A DNA stretch of 64,000 bases from Cymbidium sinense (GCA_021442155.1 CM038216.1:160565983-160629982), one strand, 5' to 3'; counted from the stretch's first letter, positions 41,213 through 53,870 are shown. The notes: generated from the letters alone by a model not told the origin. Translations and numbers: made by a program.

Positions 41213-42099
41213 CGAGCTTTGACATGAAGGGAAGATTGTTGATGTTCTTGAAGCATTAGCTTTAATTTGATATTAGATTGTTCAAGATTATAACAATGTA
41301 AAAGTAACAAGTTGGTGTCACCAATAAATTTAAGCTCAAGATGAAAATGAGTTTAATCAAAGTGTATCTGAATAAATTTCTACCATTCTTTAGTTCAATC
41401 CTTAATACCACATAATTTATTATTTTCTCATGCAGTGCTTGATTTCTTTTAAAATTATTTGGTGACTCATCCTACTTCTAGGTTGACACTTCCAAATCAA
41501 CCTCATTTTTTTAACAAAACATTGTCTTAATGGTCCAAAAGAAAATGCTATAATGTGCAAATCATTAACATGAATGTTGATCTCATGACTTTGTAATATA
41601 AGTTGTTGACCTTCTATTCAAAATGATAGTGAATTGTAAGTAAAGATTGAAAGGTCTTAATACTATTAGTCGCCTCATATAATTTTCTTTTTAATGTAAA
41701 CTACTTATTTAGGAACATTTTTAGTGCAGGAGATCAATATAGAACTTAGTATCATCAAAAATTCTATTTTTTTAATATGATAGCACACTACAACAATCAA
41801 CAATCAACAATCGATGAAATGAAAATAAAAAAACTTGCAAATTTTTTATGTTCTTTTGTAAACCATTGATCAAAACCTTCTTCTGAGTAAACTTATGCTC
41901 ACATTTTTTTGTGAAATCATATATATTTTTCATTAACAACTTATAAAACATTAAATTTGACAATCATAAATTAAAACATAAATACAAACACACATTCAAG
42001 CAACTTAGAGATACATGACTCTATATTGCATTATTTATTGTATGTACATAAAGTAATGAACTTTATGTAAAATAAAACATGCTCAATCTTTCTTTAGAA
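41210..42099. other. 3' flank of terpene synthase copy 2
   Basis: Matches 24930-25750 in order and orientation. It has no coding content. It presumably contains the 3' UTR of the ancestral gene. Confidence 0.7.
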
Positions 42100-45088
42100 T
42101 TAAATCGGTTCAATGAGCACTTCAGTGATGCTTCTTTTCATGAGCTCTGATGAGTCGGTGTAAATGTCAACTTTTTCGTTATAGACAAAATGATTAAAGC
42201 ATGCTAAGTTTAAGATTGGTTTAATTAATGATAGTGGGATGTTGGTTGACATGAATTCTCTATTTATAATCTTCCAGAGTTCTTCCACCATTTCCTTAAG
42301 CTTCTTGCATGCCTCTATCTCAGAGCAACCATGTTCTTTGACATAGCACTGAACTGATGAAGCAACATGATTTCTTTTCTGCTCATTCTGAATGACCAAT
42401 TTACAATAAGAATATTAATGAGTGCATTATGTAATCGAAATGAACATCAAATAAATTTCAAAAAAGTTTTTTTTTAAATTAATATTTAGTTATAAATTTT
42501 GAAAAAATGCACTACTGCAAAAATTGTTAATAGTAACAAACAAAAATTGTGGTAAAAAAAGTAATATTTATCAAAGATATCCTTAATAAATGCTCTAATA
42601 CATGGAATATAAAATTAGCTTTGGGTATTTTAATTAAATTTACATCAGGATGTACTAAATTTGTCTTTAAATAGCAAGATGAATCATTAATTTTTGTAGG
42701 CAGTATACTTTCTTTCAAAAAGATAAAAATCTATGGCTGATTTTAAAATTATATAAGTGTCGCTATTCTATAAAAACATCTTATTGTTCAGGACTTCATG
42801 GTCCAATTTTTTTTTCTCCTAAACATTTATATAAGAGCATTGCTACTCACACTCGCTCAGGCTATACTTTTGCAATCATCCTTGATATATAATGATCACT
42901 AGTTCACAAATAAGTTGCTTACTTAAATTTTAATATTAAGCTAAGTGCTCATTCAGTGGCTTTGAAAATCTAAATCATTTTTTATAAATTAATATTTATA
43001 TATATTTTTAGTTATCTTATTCTGCAAATGAAATTTTCTTTACTTTATGAAAATTTGAAAGAATTTGTAACTAATGAAAGAAAATATTGTTTCGTGAGTA
43101 CACTTAGCAAAATAATAGAGTTTACAAATTTATCATTTTTTAATATCAAATAATTATAACTTACTTGATAAGAACCAATATCATTCATAAGCCTCCCAAC
43201 CATACTGATAGATTTGATGATCTCAGGAACGCTGGCAACCCATTCGAAGATATCTTCTGAGATCTCTTCCTCCATTCCAAGATATGAAACGCAAGTGATC
43301 AACAGATACCCAGAAGTAATCAGTGTTACTCCCAAATGTTCTTCAAGCTTAGGAACGTAACACTTGCTCGCCCATTTTGCTTCTTGAAGGTACGCACGAG
43401 CCATTCGCTTAAACTGAAATTCAAAATGATTAAATATTTAATAATATTTCCCAATAACACATAACTATTTAACTATAATTAATTATCACCTCTTCCTTAA
43501 GGTAATGAACACGAAGATATCTATGTTTAGGTGCCAACTCATCCTCGATTTCTTTGAAAGTATTGCAAAGCGCGAGGAAGCATCGTTGTATGTATTCTGG
43601 CAACATGCTAACTCTTTCAATGTCCCAGCTGCAATTATTTATTAAATCAGTATTACAGTTTCTTTTTTGTCTGGAAAATGTGTAGAACTAAACAACTATG
43701 TTGGTGTTTTTATTTTAATTGTTTATTCTTTTCTACCTTTCTATTATGTCGGTAAATAACTCGAGCTCTTTGACAGTCCCATAAATATCATAAACATCAT
43801 CAGTAACTACAATAAGAGGCATAACTTTGGTCATCATCACTCTCGCATTTGAATAGCAGGGCTCACAGTAAGTTGCAAGCATCCAAAAGTATGATTCTAC
43901 TATTCGATCACGTGCAAATGGTAGGTGCTTGTACAAACCTAGCTCTTTCCACCACCTGAAACCACATGGATGAAAAATATTTTATTGTTCCATAATCCAT
44001 TAAAACTTAATAAATTAAAAGGATAATTACAGACACAACACTTATAATTTTGATATTTGGCTGAAAATTTGAAAATTTTAAATAAGAGGATGCTAACTCT
44101 ATAAATACTCATATTTTGAATGCAATATATATAATTTTTCATATATAGAAAACATGCATCACTATCAAAATTATTAATTTCTTAGCAGTTTTGAAGACTA
44201 AAAGAAAAAAACAAAATTAATTAATAGTAATTGAGTGAGCTTATTTTGTAGCTTATCTTGATTATAAATGAGGCAAGATAATAAATTATCAACTCATTAA
44301 TAAATTCATGCTCCAAATTAATTCATATCTAGCTAATTGACTGTTCAAAAGTAGAGAGGAAAAAAAGATGAACTTACTCTGATATGGTTTGAATTTCTTC
44401 TTGATGAATAGCTTGTAATATCTTGAAATTAAATTTAGCAAAATCATGCAACTTCTGATTGCACAAACTGTGCTTTTCATAAATTTTCAAGTACTTTCTA
44501 GCCTTCGGTCGATCAATCCTTCTGACCAATGGCAATTCCAAAGCACTTGATACCAACAAAGCTAAAGATGGCTCCATCTTGCATATAGATGAGTTCAAGT
44601 GACCCCTTGAAAATTTTTAGCTTTATCTAATATTTCTTCATCCGGAAATCCAAGATAAGAAGTTTCATATAAGCTTAATAAAGCTTTTAAGTCTTTGCAC
44701 AAGCAAGCCATGAAATCTCCTTTATCATCCAAAAATCTTTTAAATACATCTGCGGAAGATAGATGATTTATATTTACTCTAATGTTTCATGATTTGAGAA
44801 GCAAGATGCTTGGTTGTTGCTTTTCAGCCCGTGAAGTTAAAAACTCAATGCTCCAGAAGTTATGTGATATCTTTGTCGTCTTAATAGTTGGAAATGAAGA
44901 GCCACTGCATGCAGATCCTCATCAACAATGTTAATCTTTTGAACTCTACATAATATGTCATTGATTTCCTTTTCAAAATGATAGGCAACTCTAAGGCGTT
45001 GAATTTAATCAATCAGTTCAAGTGATTGCAATGGATCAACAACATCTGTGAGACTTTTCCTTATATCAATCTAGAGCTCTTCATTCTT
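42100..45088 (-). pseudogene. Terpene synthase copy 2 (TPS-a type), 3' exons intact, 5' part damaged
   Basis: Six exons of a class III plant terpene synthase: exon 2 about 45088-44854, exon 3 44749-44378, exon 4 43955-43737 (219 nt), exon 5 43628-43490 (139 nt), exon 6 43413-43165 (249 nt), exon 7 42387-42100 (288 nt, stop TAA). Exon 4-7 lengths and GT/AG sites are canonical. Motifs: ARDRIVESYFW (RxR) and, 34 residues on, TDDVYD (DDxxD, Mg2+ binding) in exon 4; NDIGSYQNE (NSE/DTE) across the exon 6/7 junction; ALELPLVRRI in exon 3. The enzyme would cyclise a prenyl diphosphate, probably farnesyl diphosphate in the cytosol given the TPS-a-like features and no visible plastid peptide. Damage: TAG at 45071-45073, TAA at 45005-45007, a missing T in the run at 44610-44613 (the left copy has five T, this one four), no GT at the expected exon 2 donor (44853), and no exon 1 (no RPxxNFHPSxWG-like segment) up to 48 kb. 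Assembly errors could explain some of these but hardly all. Confidence 0.9.
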
Positions 45089-45099
45089 CTGTTTTTGGC

Positions 45100-45843
45100 A
45101 ACAAAGGTTAGTGGTAATTTGTTGATTTCATTTTCATGAAGAGAAATGAGCTGTTGCGGAGAAATGGGAGAGTAGACTCTTTCTTGTGCAAGATGGGTTG
45201 AGAGTTGTAGGAGAAAGCCACAAGGAAAAAAGTCATAGAACAACTACAGCTTCAAGAAAGGAGCTGCAGAAGGAAGGTTACATGAATTTGAGTCTATAAC
45301 TTATCAAAGCTAAGTATGGAATTCTCAATTTTTAAAATAGCCAACATTTAAGTTCTCTTAAACGGATAAATGGATTTCACTAAATGCGACATTATAGTAT
45401 ATTGGCATGCCTAAGGATAGAAACTAAGGATATGGCTCAACAATACAACCACCATAACTAAATAAAAAAAATAAAAAAAAAATTGTTCTTCAAAATTTGG
45501 AAGGAGATAAATTAAAAATAAGGGCAATTACATAGCAAATATTTAGGAGCCATATAACAACATATGCGTATATTACTAGTGTGCATGAACATAAGGGGGA
45601 TTGAACTAAGCAAAATACATAATAGGTAAATACATTTTTAACCTAAAGGTTAGTGGAAACTAACTCCATTTTTCCTTCATTCATTTCTGATGACTACATT
45701 AGTAAATGATGGATCAAGAAGTTAAAATTTAATTATAAACTTGGTTTTATTTGTACAGCCAAGATAATTAGTTTTCAAAATATTATTAATTTTGATAGTC
45801 ATCGAGGTTATGTTTTGCATTGAACTTAGATCACATATATCAT

Positions 45844-45927
<84 letters not shown>

Positions 45928-46469
45928 TGTAAATATATGTATGTATTAAAAGAGAAGGACAATCTCCTTCAAATTTTGTTCAATGAATGACTGAAATAGT
46001 AAGCACCAAACTAAATTTTTATGAAAAGTAGACTATTGAACAAATTATTGAAATTAATCGAAGTGATTGTCACATCATTATCCTTTGAGTTCTAATAGAG
46101 ATATTTAGAAAACTTTTTTCTACCCACATGAAATCTAAACTTGAAATATTATGAAGTAATCATAACCTCACTTGAATGCATTGATGTATTAAACAACTCT
46201 AATGATCCGAATAAATCTGTTGCTTATAGTAAATGTACTATAACAAGAATTTTGCACTATATTGACTAAGGTTTAAGCCCTTCATAAGAATGACAAGTTA
46301 ATACACCTGTTGAATTTCTTAATGTCAACTAGTGGACATATGTTCAAGCTATGATGAAAGTTTTTACCTAAATAATTCTAAAAGGAAACACTTAAACACT
46401 CTTGGATGTTTATCCTTCTTAAACCAACTATTGAGAAGAAATTATCCTGCTAGTTTTATCGATGATTGG
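45100..46469. other. AT-rich DNA upstream of terpene synthase copy 2
   Basis: I searched this stretch for terpene synthase exon 1 and for a promoter and recognised neither. The open frame at 45061-45243 (minus) starts ahead of exon 2 in another frame and does not resemble the family. It holds a long AT microsatellite at 45848-45924. Confidence 0.6.
45848..45924. repeat. (AT)n microsatellite
   Basis: About 75 bp of AT repeats with one slip near its start. Confidence 0.95.
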
Positions 46470-47450
46470 AAAAATTTGGTGTTGAATTAGAAATTCTTCT
46501 TCAGCTTATTTAGACCACTTATAACATTTGGAGCGAATTTGCTTGATCAATGCAGACGATTAAAACTAATGATCTTATACAAGGCCAAAGCTTTATATAT
46601 TTTTTAACTAAATATCAAATTCTATAGATCTCGACATGTATTTCAACAATTGAAAAAACTATTTTAAATCAAATCTAGTTACGATGAAAATTTACTATTT
46701 ATTGGTGGCCTCAAATTGATGTGGCCAAAAAAGTTAAATATATTAAACATCATTTATTTAAATATGTTGACTGCCACTAATAGAGTAGAAGAGAGTTTTA
46801 GCTTCGATTTTTCACTAAAAGCCATCATAGATGGTCTTATGAGGAAATATTCTCAAGAAATTGAAGAGTATTTTAAATTATAGGAAGAATATTAGAAGCC
46901 ATTCATTAAACTCTGTGAGACAGCCACCTTTGAATTAGATGAAGATTTAATGTCCCAAGACACAAACAATGACAACCCTATGCTTGGCGAAGACACATTA
47001 AAAGACATCCAGAACGTCCACTGAAAAGAAAAGGATAAGTAGTACCCCCTCAGTTGAAGGCAATGCATGGTGTGGAAACATTTTTTCTTTTCTAAAAGAA
47101 ATACTTTGCAAAAGTAAAATACTCTATTTTTGAAAGAGATTATTTTCTTCTCTTGTAAGATAAATTTTGGGTGTTGTTTGAAGTTCAGCTTGATGTTGAG
47201 ACTCTTATTTGTATTTATATATATATGTGTGTGTTGTTTTGTTTAGAGGCATCATTCTTTTGGTTTGGCTTTGTAAAATCACTTGCCTTTGTGTGCTTTT
47301 GAGTTCCGATGTGCTCTACCATTTTATAAGTTTTTTCATTTTAATAAAATAATGAGTTTGTGTTTATTATTTTGTTTTATATTTTTTTTACTTGTTTGTT
47401 GTTTTGTTAATTATATGCATGGTATCAAAATTATAAGCAACTAGATTAGC
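46470..47450 (+). pseudogene. Possible endogenous pararetrovirus-like remnant (tentative)
   Basis: One plus-strand frame stays coherent, with a handful of stops, from about 46470 to 47024 and ends at a TGA. I do not recognise the protein. It is followed by an AT-rich leader-like stretch with a TATA-like run (47217-47226), AATAAA (47343-47348) and TGGTATCA (47420-47427), which could be a partial initiator tRNA-Met primer site. The order ORF end, promoter, polyadenylation signal, primer site is that of an integrated caulimovirid genome read across its circular junction; in an LTR element the primer site would not follow the 3' ORF this way. The primer match is short, and no movement, coat, protease or RT motif is seen. 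The stops make it non-functional in any case. Confidence 0.3.
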
Positions 47451-47459
47451 TGTAGGAAC

Positions 47460-50120
47460 TCTATAAATAATGATAAAAGCAAAGCTGTATACGCTTTATA
47501 GTCCATAGTAGTCTATCTCTCTTGTTCCTCATATAGATGTTGAAGGGCAGCTTCCTGATCACACTCTAACGAAGAAAGGGTTTGCTCATGTTTGGACACC
47601 TAAACATCAACTTGTGAGTAATCTTCTTTTATGTCTATGATAGCTTGCTTGATCATAGATCTCATTTCTAGCAAATATTATCTCGTATCTTGTAGTTCAC
47701 TGAGATATCGAGGAGTTCTATCTATGTCTAGAAAGCTCCCTTTGGAAGGATCTCAAAGCTCCGAAATTATGCTCTAGATATTGGCAAATTAGGGAGACTA
47801 GATGTGAAATAGTATTAGCTGATGTTTTTGTAGTAGTAAGTGTACCTAACTAGACCTTCTCGTAGGTAGTGCACAAAGAGAACAGTCTGAATTCAAAATA
47901 TCTATAGATGGATTCCCATAACTATAATTCTCCCATTTCAAAACCTAGAGTGGTTGGGCAATCTAGCAAAGAATTTGTCTCCACATATAAGCTAAACAGA
48001 TCAGGTAAAACTTCTAAGTCAACATTTAGAAGCGGTTGATGTAGGGTTACTACTATATGATATAAACTTTTTGAAGGACTATCATGCAAGGGAGTTGAAG
48101 CTCTGGAGTGTATTCTAAAAACAAAACATGAAATTTCTAAGCCAGATAACTGCTTATGAATTATATGTTTCAGACTAGAGATAAGGTGACTTTCTTCACA
48201 AGAATCTAAATCTAAGGAATTGTCTTGGGTTGCACTCACCATGACCAAGGTTGAATATGATAGAACTGGCTCAAAACTAGTAGCCACAGTGCTAGACTTC
48301 TCTGTATGTGTATTTGCTCAAGTATGTATATCGACATTACTAATAGGTTGAATGAACACAGGAGAAATTGTAGTAGTATCTATGGATAATACCAATGTAA
48401 TATCACTCTCCTTCTGCTATGCTAGCGGTTCAACTACTATTAGTGAGTTAATGATATGAATAGAGTTTTCTATGTCTGTAACTCATATATTAGAATAAAC
48501 TTATGGGGGGCTGTGGAGGTCCATATCATCTTTCTCTTGGGTATCTGAATTTTGACGTCATCATTGTCTACTACTTTTTTGGTCTTCTAATGTTCTTTTA
48601 GAAGCATTAGTCATACGTGGTATAGGTTGGATAGATCTGGTCTTTCACATTTTACTATTGTATATGTGATTCCAAGTAGGAAGTTAAGGTGTGGTAAATA
48701 TACAGTAACCACAAATGATTGACTCTTGTATGAGTCTCTTGTGGAGCTATATAGAAATTAGAACGGGTCCTCAAACAAATTATGAAGGTCCATGTTGTAG
48801 AGGCTGGAGCTAAACAGATTGCTAGTGGAAGTGCCCCCAAGAAATGAATACTTATGATATCTAGTATCAATGGTAGCCCGTATATAGGTGTAGCTCGAGT
48901 AAATTCAAACTGTTTAGACACCCTATTAGAGTTGTAGCCTTCTAAGATTAAAGATTCATGGTGATGATATCATAGCTAAGTGGGGTCTAATAAGATATTT
49001 TGTAATATTTTTATATCCAAGTTTTGATGATAGCAATGGGATGCCTCTATCAATAAAAGAATTTATAAATTTTTATTCCATACTTTGAGTAGACAAATTA
49101 TATAAGGATGATCTGTAGATGATCTAAAAGTATCATGAGCACTAGGGCGAACATGAAGGTTCATATTTGATTTATATCTATAAAGACTGTAGCTCTATTT
49201 AGTTGTAAAATTATAAGGAAATTTTGCTCTCTGAAATAAGATGGTGTCTCAAGATAGTTGATTGTTCTTAAAATATGAGCATGAATCCATCCATGTTGAT
49301 AATGCCAAGGGGCATCCACGTCGTAGCATCGTGAATCTTTCATGACACATACTTTGCCTAATCCACAATATAAGTAGGCTAGTGCTACGGGTGCCAATGA
49401 TATCCTTTCACCATGCCATCGGTAAGGTAGAATGATGGAATAGTCCAATGTGCTAAGGGAATACAAAGTAACATAGTCAAGTGGAAATGAAATCTACTAA
49501 AAGATAGTCATCTATCCCGCTAATATTCAAGAATTGGCTCTTATTTTTTGGATCTAATTTGGAACTACTAGATGTATGGAATCCATTATTAATTGGGTCC
49601 TCTAACCATTCAAATTGTGGTAGATGTACTTCTAAATGAATGAAGTTTTTTGACCATGTATCTAGAGTGATCATATTCTAATGCTTGTGACCTATGCTCC
49701 ATTCTTTGGATTATCTTTGATAATGAGTTAAGGTGTGATGCAGTCTTGAAGAATACATGTAACTACCTCTCCCACACTAGCCATCTGATCGACACTAGAA
49801 AAGCTCATGATCTGGTGAGATGCATTTTTCATATGAGTCTTTATAACTAGAAGTCCTGCTATATCTTGCATGTATGCCATAGTTATTATCATCTCATATG
49901 GACCAATCTAGCAAGTATTGGTGACCCTATCCTAGTGTTTTGCTATACTTCTAACCCATGTGAAAAGGAAGATGGCTATAGTCAATGAGTGAAGCATAGA
50001 TTGCCTGATATATTTCAGCCCTTCTGAGAACATCACCATGCATCTATAAGTGGTGTTGAGCCCATACATACCCATTGGCCTAATGGAGTGCCAAATACTA
50101 ACTTTGGGTCCCAATTTTCT
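47460..50120 (-). pseudogene. Plant mobile domain (MAIN-like) gene remnant
   Basis: On the minus strand several open pieces follow one another: 49674-49477 (LPQFEWLEDPINNGFHTSSS, FLNISGIDD), 49466-49161 (RWHGERISLAPVALAYLYCG, then WHYQHGWIHAHIL), 48921-48655 (SKQFEFTRATPIYGLPL and a hydrophobic stretch), 48287-47922, and a charged, probably coiled-coil end near 47720-47510 (MRSMIKQAIIDIKEDYSQ). 'RISLAPVALAYLY-GL' fits the plant mobile domain pattern 'R-x-SLA-x-PVLA-x-IY-GL'. These proteins occur both as host genes and as transposon cargo in plants. The role is chromatin-related for host members; here stops and shifts split it. Family assignment rests on my recollection of the pattern. Confidence 0.5.
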
Positions 50121-50269
50121 TCTTCATGATGTATTATATGGTAACCTAGAAGCACCAATAGCCTAACTATGCTTGCAAGCTGAGCAGTGTCTTCAGCTGG
50201 TTGGAGAACATTCTGACTGCCAAAGTTAAGATGATCTACAACTCGCTCTAAAGGGACATGTTAAACTTC

Positions 50270-50785
50270 ACTTTTGGAGTGAGAATTGATCCCTCCCATC
50301 TTAAATCTAGGAGTCTTTTAGACACTTAGACTTTCTTAGTGCTAGGACACTTCTTGTGTTTAAAAGAGCACTAAACCTAAGTATAGAGACTTATACGACA
50401 TAACTCTAAGCCTAAAGCTTACCTTAAGAAAAATATGTTCCACCAACCCTAAGGCCCAAACTAGGACTCATGCCTGTCAACTCATCCAAACTTAAGCTCA
50501 TGTGATTGGAGCTAAATCAACTCAAACCTACTCAATTTATCTAAATTGAATTTAGTTTTCCAATCCAAGCCAAGTCAAATCAACTTGAACCTTAACGAGT
50601 TAACCCACCACAATCTTAACTCCATTCAAACATATTCAAGCAAACTAAACTCAATTTAATTTTTTCAATCACTCCAACTATTCAACAGATCATTTCAAAA
50701 TACTCCAACATGTGCAATCAAGCTCATTGAACCAAGTGAATTTGATAAACTCAAGTTTGTAAATTGAGTGAATTTGATAAGAGAC
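50270..50785 (-). repeat. Repeat family E, copy E2, inverted
   Basis: The reverse complement of the family's closing motif starts at 50269-50283 (CACTTTTGGAGTGAG) and is followed by 'tcttaaatctaggag', the reverse of E1's 'ctcctagatttaaga'. The rest is CAA-rich, the antisense of the family's TTG-rich body. It faces copy E3 head to head with a junction at about 50790. Confidence 0.6.
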
Positions 50786-50789
50786 AATG

Positions 50790-51640
50790 GTTTCAATCAA
50801 TTGGAGTTAGAATGAGATTTGGCCCAATTTGACCCTTTAGGTCAAATAGGTTCAACTTGGTTAATTGGTCAAATTGGTTTAATTTGATTCAATTAATTAC
50901 AATTAGATTATCCAAGATGATCAACAATCATTATGGAAGGGGTTGAATGGGTTGATTCAATCAATTTGGGTTGGATTAGAGTTTGAGTTAATTGGGTCAT
51001 TTAGGCCACTTTGGGTCAAGTAGACCAATTGAGTTAATTAAATTTAATTGGGCGTTGATATGAGTTCAATGGTGGATTTAGGGTTGATTGGTGGCCTTGA
51101 TTAAAATTGACTTGGGTTTATTGGATTTTGGCTCATTTGGACCCTTTGGGTCAAATTAGCTAACTTGGTTTGATTGGATTCATTCGGTTCAATTGGTTTG
51201 ACTGCATATATTGGAAGGATTTGAAATGATCTATTGAATGATTAGAGTGATTAAAAACATTAAGTTGGGTTTAGTTTATTTGAATAGGTTTTGGGTTAGA
51301 TCCATAGGATCATGGTGGAATTAACTTAGGTTAAGGGATAACTTAATTTGTCTTAGAGCTTGGATATAAAACAAAAATTCAATTTAAGGTTGGTTGTGTT
51401 TAAAGTTATGGGAGTGGACAAGCATGGGTTTTGGTTTAGGCCATAGGATAGGTAAGACCTATTTATTCTAAAGTGTATCCTAAGTTTAGGGTATGCCTTC
51501 CTAAGTCTTTGGGTTTAGTGTTCCCTTAGTTGGTAGATGTGTCTCATAACTAGGGAAATACAAGTGCCTAGAAAGTTCCTAAGCCTAAGACGAGGAAAGT
51601 CAATCCTCACTCCAAAAGTGAGGTCATGATGTATACTATG
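50790..51640 (+). repeat. Repeat family E, copy E3
   Basis: The body has 'tttggcccaatttgaccc' and 'ttaggtcaaat' phrases like E1. It shares 'gccactttgggtcaag' with E1's 'gtcactttgggtcaag', and 'ctagaaag-tcctaa' near the end. The closing inverted motif is at 51606-51623. With E2 it forms a long imperfect palindrome of about 1.37 kb. Confidence 0.6.
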
Positions 51641-52019
51641 AACAATAGAAAATGTTGTTAGAGACAATGATGCCCTATATGATCATGCAATTCCATTTTC
51701 TCACAATATTTCACGAGTCATTAGTAAACCTAATATTTGGGCAAACAAAATAGAGATTAAGCCAGCCATTTGAAAGATTATGTGGTTTGCCAAATGAATA
51801 TATAAATTATTATAATTAAAATTTTATAGAGCCATGTAATGAAACAAAATATAATAATCTCCAATGATACAATATATCTTTATATCTTCTCATTTTTCAA
51901 TCATATAGGACAAAAAATTAACTCAAATATTTACCCAATGACATTGTCATAAATTTGAATGCTTTAGAATTTTTTTTCAAACACTTCATGGATTAAAATG
52001 TCACATTTACTTGAGTAGT
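51641..52019. other. AT-rich DNA, nothing recognised
   Basis: No coding or structural signal apart from AT richness. It may belong to the 3' untranslated part or LTR of the neighbouring Gypsy element. Confidence 0.5.
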
Positions 52020-52059
52020 GTTATCCACGGGTGGGTTGTCAAGAAATGAACACCAACCT

Positions 52060-52570
52060 AAAGTGCTCGATACGAATCAATCTAGGAAGAAATTATTGGG
52101 GACTCACATCTTCCTTGGTGGAACTGATCATCAGGATAGTTTGTCATCGACTAGATAGCTACTATCTTACCTAAGGCAACTTCCAAGAGGGGAGTGACAA
52201 AGAAGGATTGAACTCAAGCTTGAAGCAGTTGAGAGGAAGAGGAGCCATTGAGGGTCTTTCCATGATCCTCAGATATATAGATTTGAACCCAGATAGTGCA
52301 TGATGAATAGTTCAAGAAGAAACCTCAGGGACTCACATCTTCTTAAGCAAAGCCAACATCGAGTAGCTTATTGACCATGCAATAAGACATACCATGCTAA
52401 TAAGGCACTTGTTAGCTTGTTGTGGTTAAGCTAGGAAGAAAGCATGGGGCCTTACATCCTCCTAAGCTGAAATGACCACTGGGAGACAGCTAAGTAGTGA
52501 ATCAATCTAACCTAGAGCAACTACTGAGTGAGGGTCGCTGGGGTCTTATCTCAACTTGAAGTAGCCCGCA
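52060..52570 (-). repeat. Degenerate tandem repeats downstream of Gypsy integrase
   Basis: The phrase 'gggactcacatcttcc' and variants recurs near 52100, 52333, 52449 and 52533 (for example 'gggactcacatcttctta', 'gggccttacatcctccta', 'ggggtcttatctcaac'), each followed by a 'ctgaa/cttgaag'-like word. Spacings are about 233, 116 and 84 bp, suggesting an array of roughly 100-120-bp units with lost members. Confidence 0.55.
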
Positions 52571-52799
52571 GCAATTAGATTTGAGTTTTTTGTTTATGTT
52601 TATGTGTAATTTTTGTGTTTGTGTCATCCTAATAAAGGATAGGATGCCGCTTGGATTCTCTTATGCTTACCCTAAACACATTGAGGATTTTGTAATTGAA
52701 AGTACTTTTATCTTGGAGAAAATATTGATCAAAAATGGAATTTTATTGATGAAAAATTATTTTAGACATTATTCATGCATAATATTTTTTTAGATAAAG

Positions 52800-53870
52800 C
52801 CTGTTGATTGGAAGCATTGGACATTCTCCTTTATGATTTATGAGTTGATAGGATCCATCCTAGTAGGCCTTTTCTATGGTGAAATGGCCTTCCCAAATAG
52901 GTTCAAACTTGCCTCCCATTTTGCATCGGGCAACAATCGATCACCTTAGAACTAAAAAAAGCTCTCCAACTCGAAAAGCTCTAGGACAAACCAATTTGTT
53001 ATGATCTTGAACCATATTTGCTTTGCACAACTCGAGGTTCTGACATGCTCGCAAGCATCTTTCTTCTAAACCTTTGAGTTTTTTTAACTGCAACTTGGCG
53101 TTCTATTTGGCAGAGATTTTTTATACATCTAGTGGGATGGGAGACTCTAATGGAAAAAACCTTCACCCATACACTAAGGAGAATGGAGTAAAATATGTTG
53201 GAGTTATGTAGGTAGTACGGTAAGCTTATAAGGTTTCAACTAACTGCTCATGCCACTATTATTTTTTGTCATCGAGCATTTTTTTGAGTATTTGGATGAG
53301 AGTTTTGTTGAAGGCTTCTACCAAACTATTCATCTGTGGGAAGTAGATGGTAGAGTATCTCCAATCTATGCTCTATCTCTGGGAAAAGTTATTAATTTTG
53401 GTGCTTTTGAAAGTAGTACCATTACCGAATATGATTTGATAGGGTACTCCGAATCTATACATGATATTGTTCTTGAAGAATTAGAGCACATTCTGAGCTT
53501 TGACTTCTTTGAGCGTAATCACCTTTGCCCATTTAGAGAAGTAGTTCGTAGCTACTAGAATGAATCGGTGACCCTTGGATAAAGGAGGATCCTTCAGACC
53601 CACTATGTCAGTGCCCCAACACTCAAATGGCACGGCTAAAGTTGGGTGTAAAATGTTAGTGGTTGGTGGGACCACTCCATGCATTTGGCATTGGTGAGAG
53701 CTTTGCTAAATCCATGTAATCCATGATCATCATTGGCCAGCAATAACTTAACCTCTTGATTTTAGCTTCCATCTTGGGATCGAATTGGTGAGCTCCACAT
53801 AATCCTGAGTGGACCTCGGTCATGATCATACAGGCTTCATGTTTGCCTAAAAAGCATAACCACATATGAT
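52800..53870 (-). pseudogene. Gypsy integrase remnant
   Basis: From high to low coordinate on the minus strand: the zinc-binding N-terminus (EVHSGLCGAHQFDPKMEAKI, 53656-53865), the core (PFECWGTDIVGLKDPPLSKG, ILVATNYFSKWAKVITLKEV, 53481-53650; the D of GTDIVG and the later D/E positions are in family context) and the C-terminal part (GGKFEPIWEGHFTIEKAY, INHKGECPMLPINR, about 52800-52930). No chromodomain is seen, as expected for Tat. Internal stops break it. Confidence 0.85.

Noticed and set aside
45061..45243. Open frame in front of terpene synthase exon 2, considered as exon 1
   Set aside because: It is in another frame from exon 2 and has none of the N-terminal terpene synthase signature.
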